This document shows, piece by piece, positions 62,853 to 64,000 of a stretch of 64,000 nucleotides of DNA. Source of the stretch: a candidate division TA06 bacterium (GTDB taxonomy: Bacteria; Edwardsbacteria; AC1; EtOH8). The DNA lies in contig JACRJI010000011.1 in NCBI GenBank assembly GCA_016235665.1, forward strand, positions 1 through 64,000, written 5' to 3'. Made by a program: the position numbers and the translations under genes. The stretch's first letter is position 1. Each line of letters starts with the position of its first letter. Below the pieces are notes generated by a model, which saw only the letters and a list, made by a program, of their open reading frames with translations, was not told where the DNA came from and did not search any database.

Positions 62853-63368
62853 ATGATCGATCAGACGGACAAGCACATACAACCAGAGCCTCAAACGTAT
62901 GATCTAAAAGAGGTTATAACATCCAACAGCCAGGCTATCTATCGCCTGTGTTATCGGCTGACCGGCAACGTGGAGGATGCCAAGGACCTTACCCAGGAGG
63001 TGTTCATCAGGGCTTACAAGGGGCTGGACGGATTTAGGGGACAATCCGAGATCAAGACCTGGCTGTACCGGATAGCCATTAATTTGGGATCCAGCTGGCG
63101 CAAGAAAGAGGCCTTCAGCTCAATATCTATGGACGAGATCCCGGAACCGTCGGCCCCGGACGGGCAGGACAGCGAAAAGGTCAGGGCGGTCAAAAAAGCG
63201 GTCAGCGAACTGCCCTACAAACAGAGGATGGTCTTCGTGATGCACCAGTACGAGGGGTTCAAGCACGAGGAAATTGCCAAGATGACCGGAAGGACCGAGG
63301 GCAGTGTCAAGGCCAACTACCACCAGGCGGTGGAAAAACTGAAAATAAGCTTAAAAGACCTGATCTGA
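62853..63368 (+). CDS. ECF-family RNA polymerase sigma factor
   Basis: A 171-residue sigma-70 family protein. Region 2 is YRLCYRLTGNVEDAKDLTQE and VFIRAYKGLDGFRG (about 30-64); region 4 is LPYKQRMVFVMHQYEGFKHE then EIAKMTGRTEGSVKANYHQA (about 125-160). It directs transcription of a stress- or envelope-type regulon. The next gene, 9 bp on, encodes a membrane protein likely to be its anti-sigma factor. Confidence 0.94.
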   Translation: MIDQTDKHIQPEPQTYDLKEVITSNSQAIYRLCYRLTGNVEDAKDLTQEVFIRAYKGLDGFRGQSEIKTWLYRIAINLGSSWRKKEAFSSISMDEIPEPSAPDGQDSEKVRAVKKAVSELPYKQRMVFVMHQYEGFKHEEIAKMTGRTEGSVKANYHQAVEKLKISLKDLI

Positions 63369-63377
63369 AAACAAAAA

Positions 63378-63881
63378 ATGAAAAACGATAACGACATAAA
63401 AAACCAAGACCTCGCAGCCCAAAAGCTACTTCAGCTGGCCGGGAACTGGGAAGTGGAGATGCCGGAAGACAGGTTCTTCACCAACCTTCCGGTGGTGGTG
63501 GCGGAAAGTTTAAGAGCCAAGCCGGTCTCCTGGTGGCAGAAGGGCTGGATCTGCTGGGGTACCCTTTCCGGGGCCATGACTGCGGTGATGCTGTTGTTTG
63601 TCTGGCAATTGGGAACCGGGATCAACGCCAACAACAATCTGGACAAAGCCGCCTCGGAATGGGGCATAGACAATTACGGCTGGGAAAGGGTGGACGAGGT
63701 GCTGAGCCAGGCCGGCCAAAGCGCTGAGCTTTCTTCCAGCCTTAAGGACTACAACAGCGCCATTTTGCTGGACTACAGCATCAGCGACCAGGACGATTAC
63801 CAAAGCGCCACCCAGGATCTTTCCGATGAAGAGTGGAAAGATGTGTTGGAGCAAATATCAGCCAAAGAAAGGACCATATAA
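63378..63881 (+). CDS. Membrane protein, probable anti-sigma factor
   Basis: A 167-residue protein. A cytosolic N-terminus of about 58 residues (KNQDLAAQKLLQLAGNWEVE, DRFFTNLPVVVAESLRAKPV), one membrane segment at about 60-79 (ICWGTLSGAMTAVMLLFVWQ) and a periplasmic tail. No zinc HxxxCxxC motif is present. The position after an ECF sigma gene and the topology suggest sigma sequestration; this is inference. Confidence 0.7.
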   Translation: MKNDNDIKNQDLAAQKLLQLAGNWEVEMPEDRFFTNLPVVVAESLRAKPVSWWQKGWICWGTLSGAMTAVMLLFVWQLGTGINANNNLDKAASEWGIDNYGWERVDEVLSQAGQSAELSSSLKDYNSAILLDYSISDQDDYQSATQDLSDEEWKDVLEQISAKERTI

Positions 63882-63882
63882 A

Positions 63883-64000
63883 ATGAAGAAAACAAGTATG
63901 CTGGCGGCAGTTTTGATCCTGTGGGTTTCCGTCTCAGCCTGGGCCCAGCCCGGGCCTCAGGACGGAATGATGCCCCCGCCTCCCGGGATCATGAACGGCG
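63883..64000 (+). CDS. Exported protein, truncated by the window end
   Basis: The first 39 codons: signal peptide MKKTSMLAAVLILWVSVSAW with cleavage near AQ, then Gly/Pro/Met-rich GMMPPPPGIMNG. It starts 1 bp after the anti-sigma gene. A Spy/ZraP-like periplasmic stress protein would fit the Met/Pro-rich start and context, but too little is visible. Confidence 0.7.
   Translation, partial: MKKTSMLAAVLILWVSVSAWAQPGPQDGMMPPPPGIMNG

Overview
The window looks like a chromosomal segment of an uncultured, probably anaerobic, diderm bacterium of the FCB-like candidate-phylum type (Edwardsbacteria/TA06/WOR-3-like; this placement is inference from gene content only). Diderm features are lipoproteins, an RlpA protein, a TonB C-terminal domain, an outer-membrane barrel and a heptosyltransferase-like GT9. 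FCB-like features are secreted proteins ending in FlgD-like/type IX-type sorting modules, a DUF2723 (TMEM260-like) membrane protein and a 31-residue AURKAIP1/mS38-type basic peptide. Anaerobic features are a four-subunit 2-oxoacid:ferredoxin oxidoreductase, PyrK-type dihydroorotate dehydrogenase and hypAB. No tRNA, rRNA or CRISPR array was seen.

Layout. 0.1-3.5 kb: M19 dipeptidase (-) and an unusual solute-binding lipoprotein fused to a TonB C-terminal domain (+). 3.7-10.3 kb, minus strand: tldD, a TPR lipoprotein, then pyrK-pyrD-rlpA-pyrF-pyrE with start/stop overlaps (a pyrimidine operon with envelope genes embedded). 10.6-15.2 kb: a TPR protein and the porGDAB operon. 15.3-20.2 kb: roadblock/MglA pair, processive GT2, TPR protein, small winged-helix protein. 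20.4-30.1 kb: murJ, tilS-hpt-ftsH-folE, a YCF48-like secreted protein, folP, cdaA. 30.1-36.5 kb: a structured leader and two AT-richer secreted proteins of 599 and 1419 residues. 36.6-44.1 kb: a small helical protein followed by a 21-bp palindromic array, DUF2723-hypA-hypB, HI0933 flavoprotein, cell-wall amidase. 44.2-46.3 kb: rlmN and xerD. 46.6-56.7 kb: an AT-richer accessory/defence island (Panacea toxin-antitoxin pair; helical protein plus a second 21-bp array; DUF2130; OLD-type ATPase/TOPRIM nuclease; nuclease-methyltransferase fusion; specificity subunit; GIY-YIG nuclease with a RAMA-like tail). 57-64 kb: Hsp20, Lon, GT9, FmdB-type zinc ribbon, HU, mS38-like peptide, OM barrel, ECF sigma operon running off the end.

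Two patterns stand out. (1) Two unrelated-looking arrays with an exact 21-bp period (two B-DNA turns), at 36941-37222 and 48723-48974, each lie just downstream of a small, helical, uncharacterised gene. This is the best candidate for an undescribed system. (2) The intergenic space is full of dispersed imperfect palindromes of several families. Some have entered genes, supplying the C-terminal residues or stop codons of Lon, FolP, HypB, RlpA and GT9 and probably in-frame inserts in XerD and two secreted proteins. All family assignments are by eye from motifs; no database search was made.
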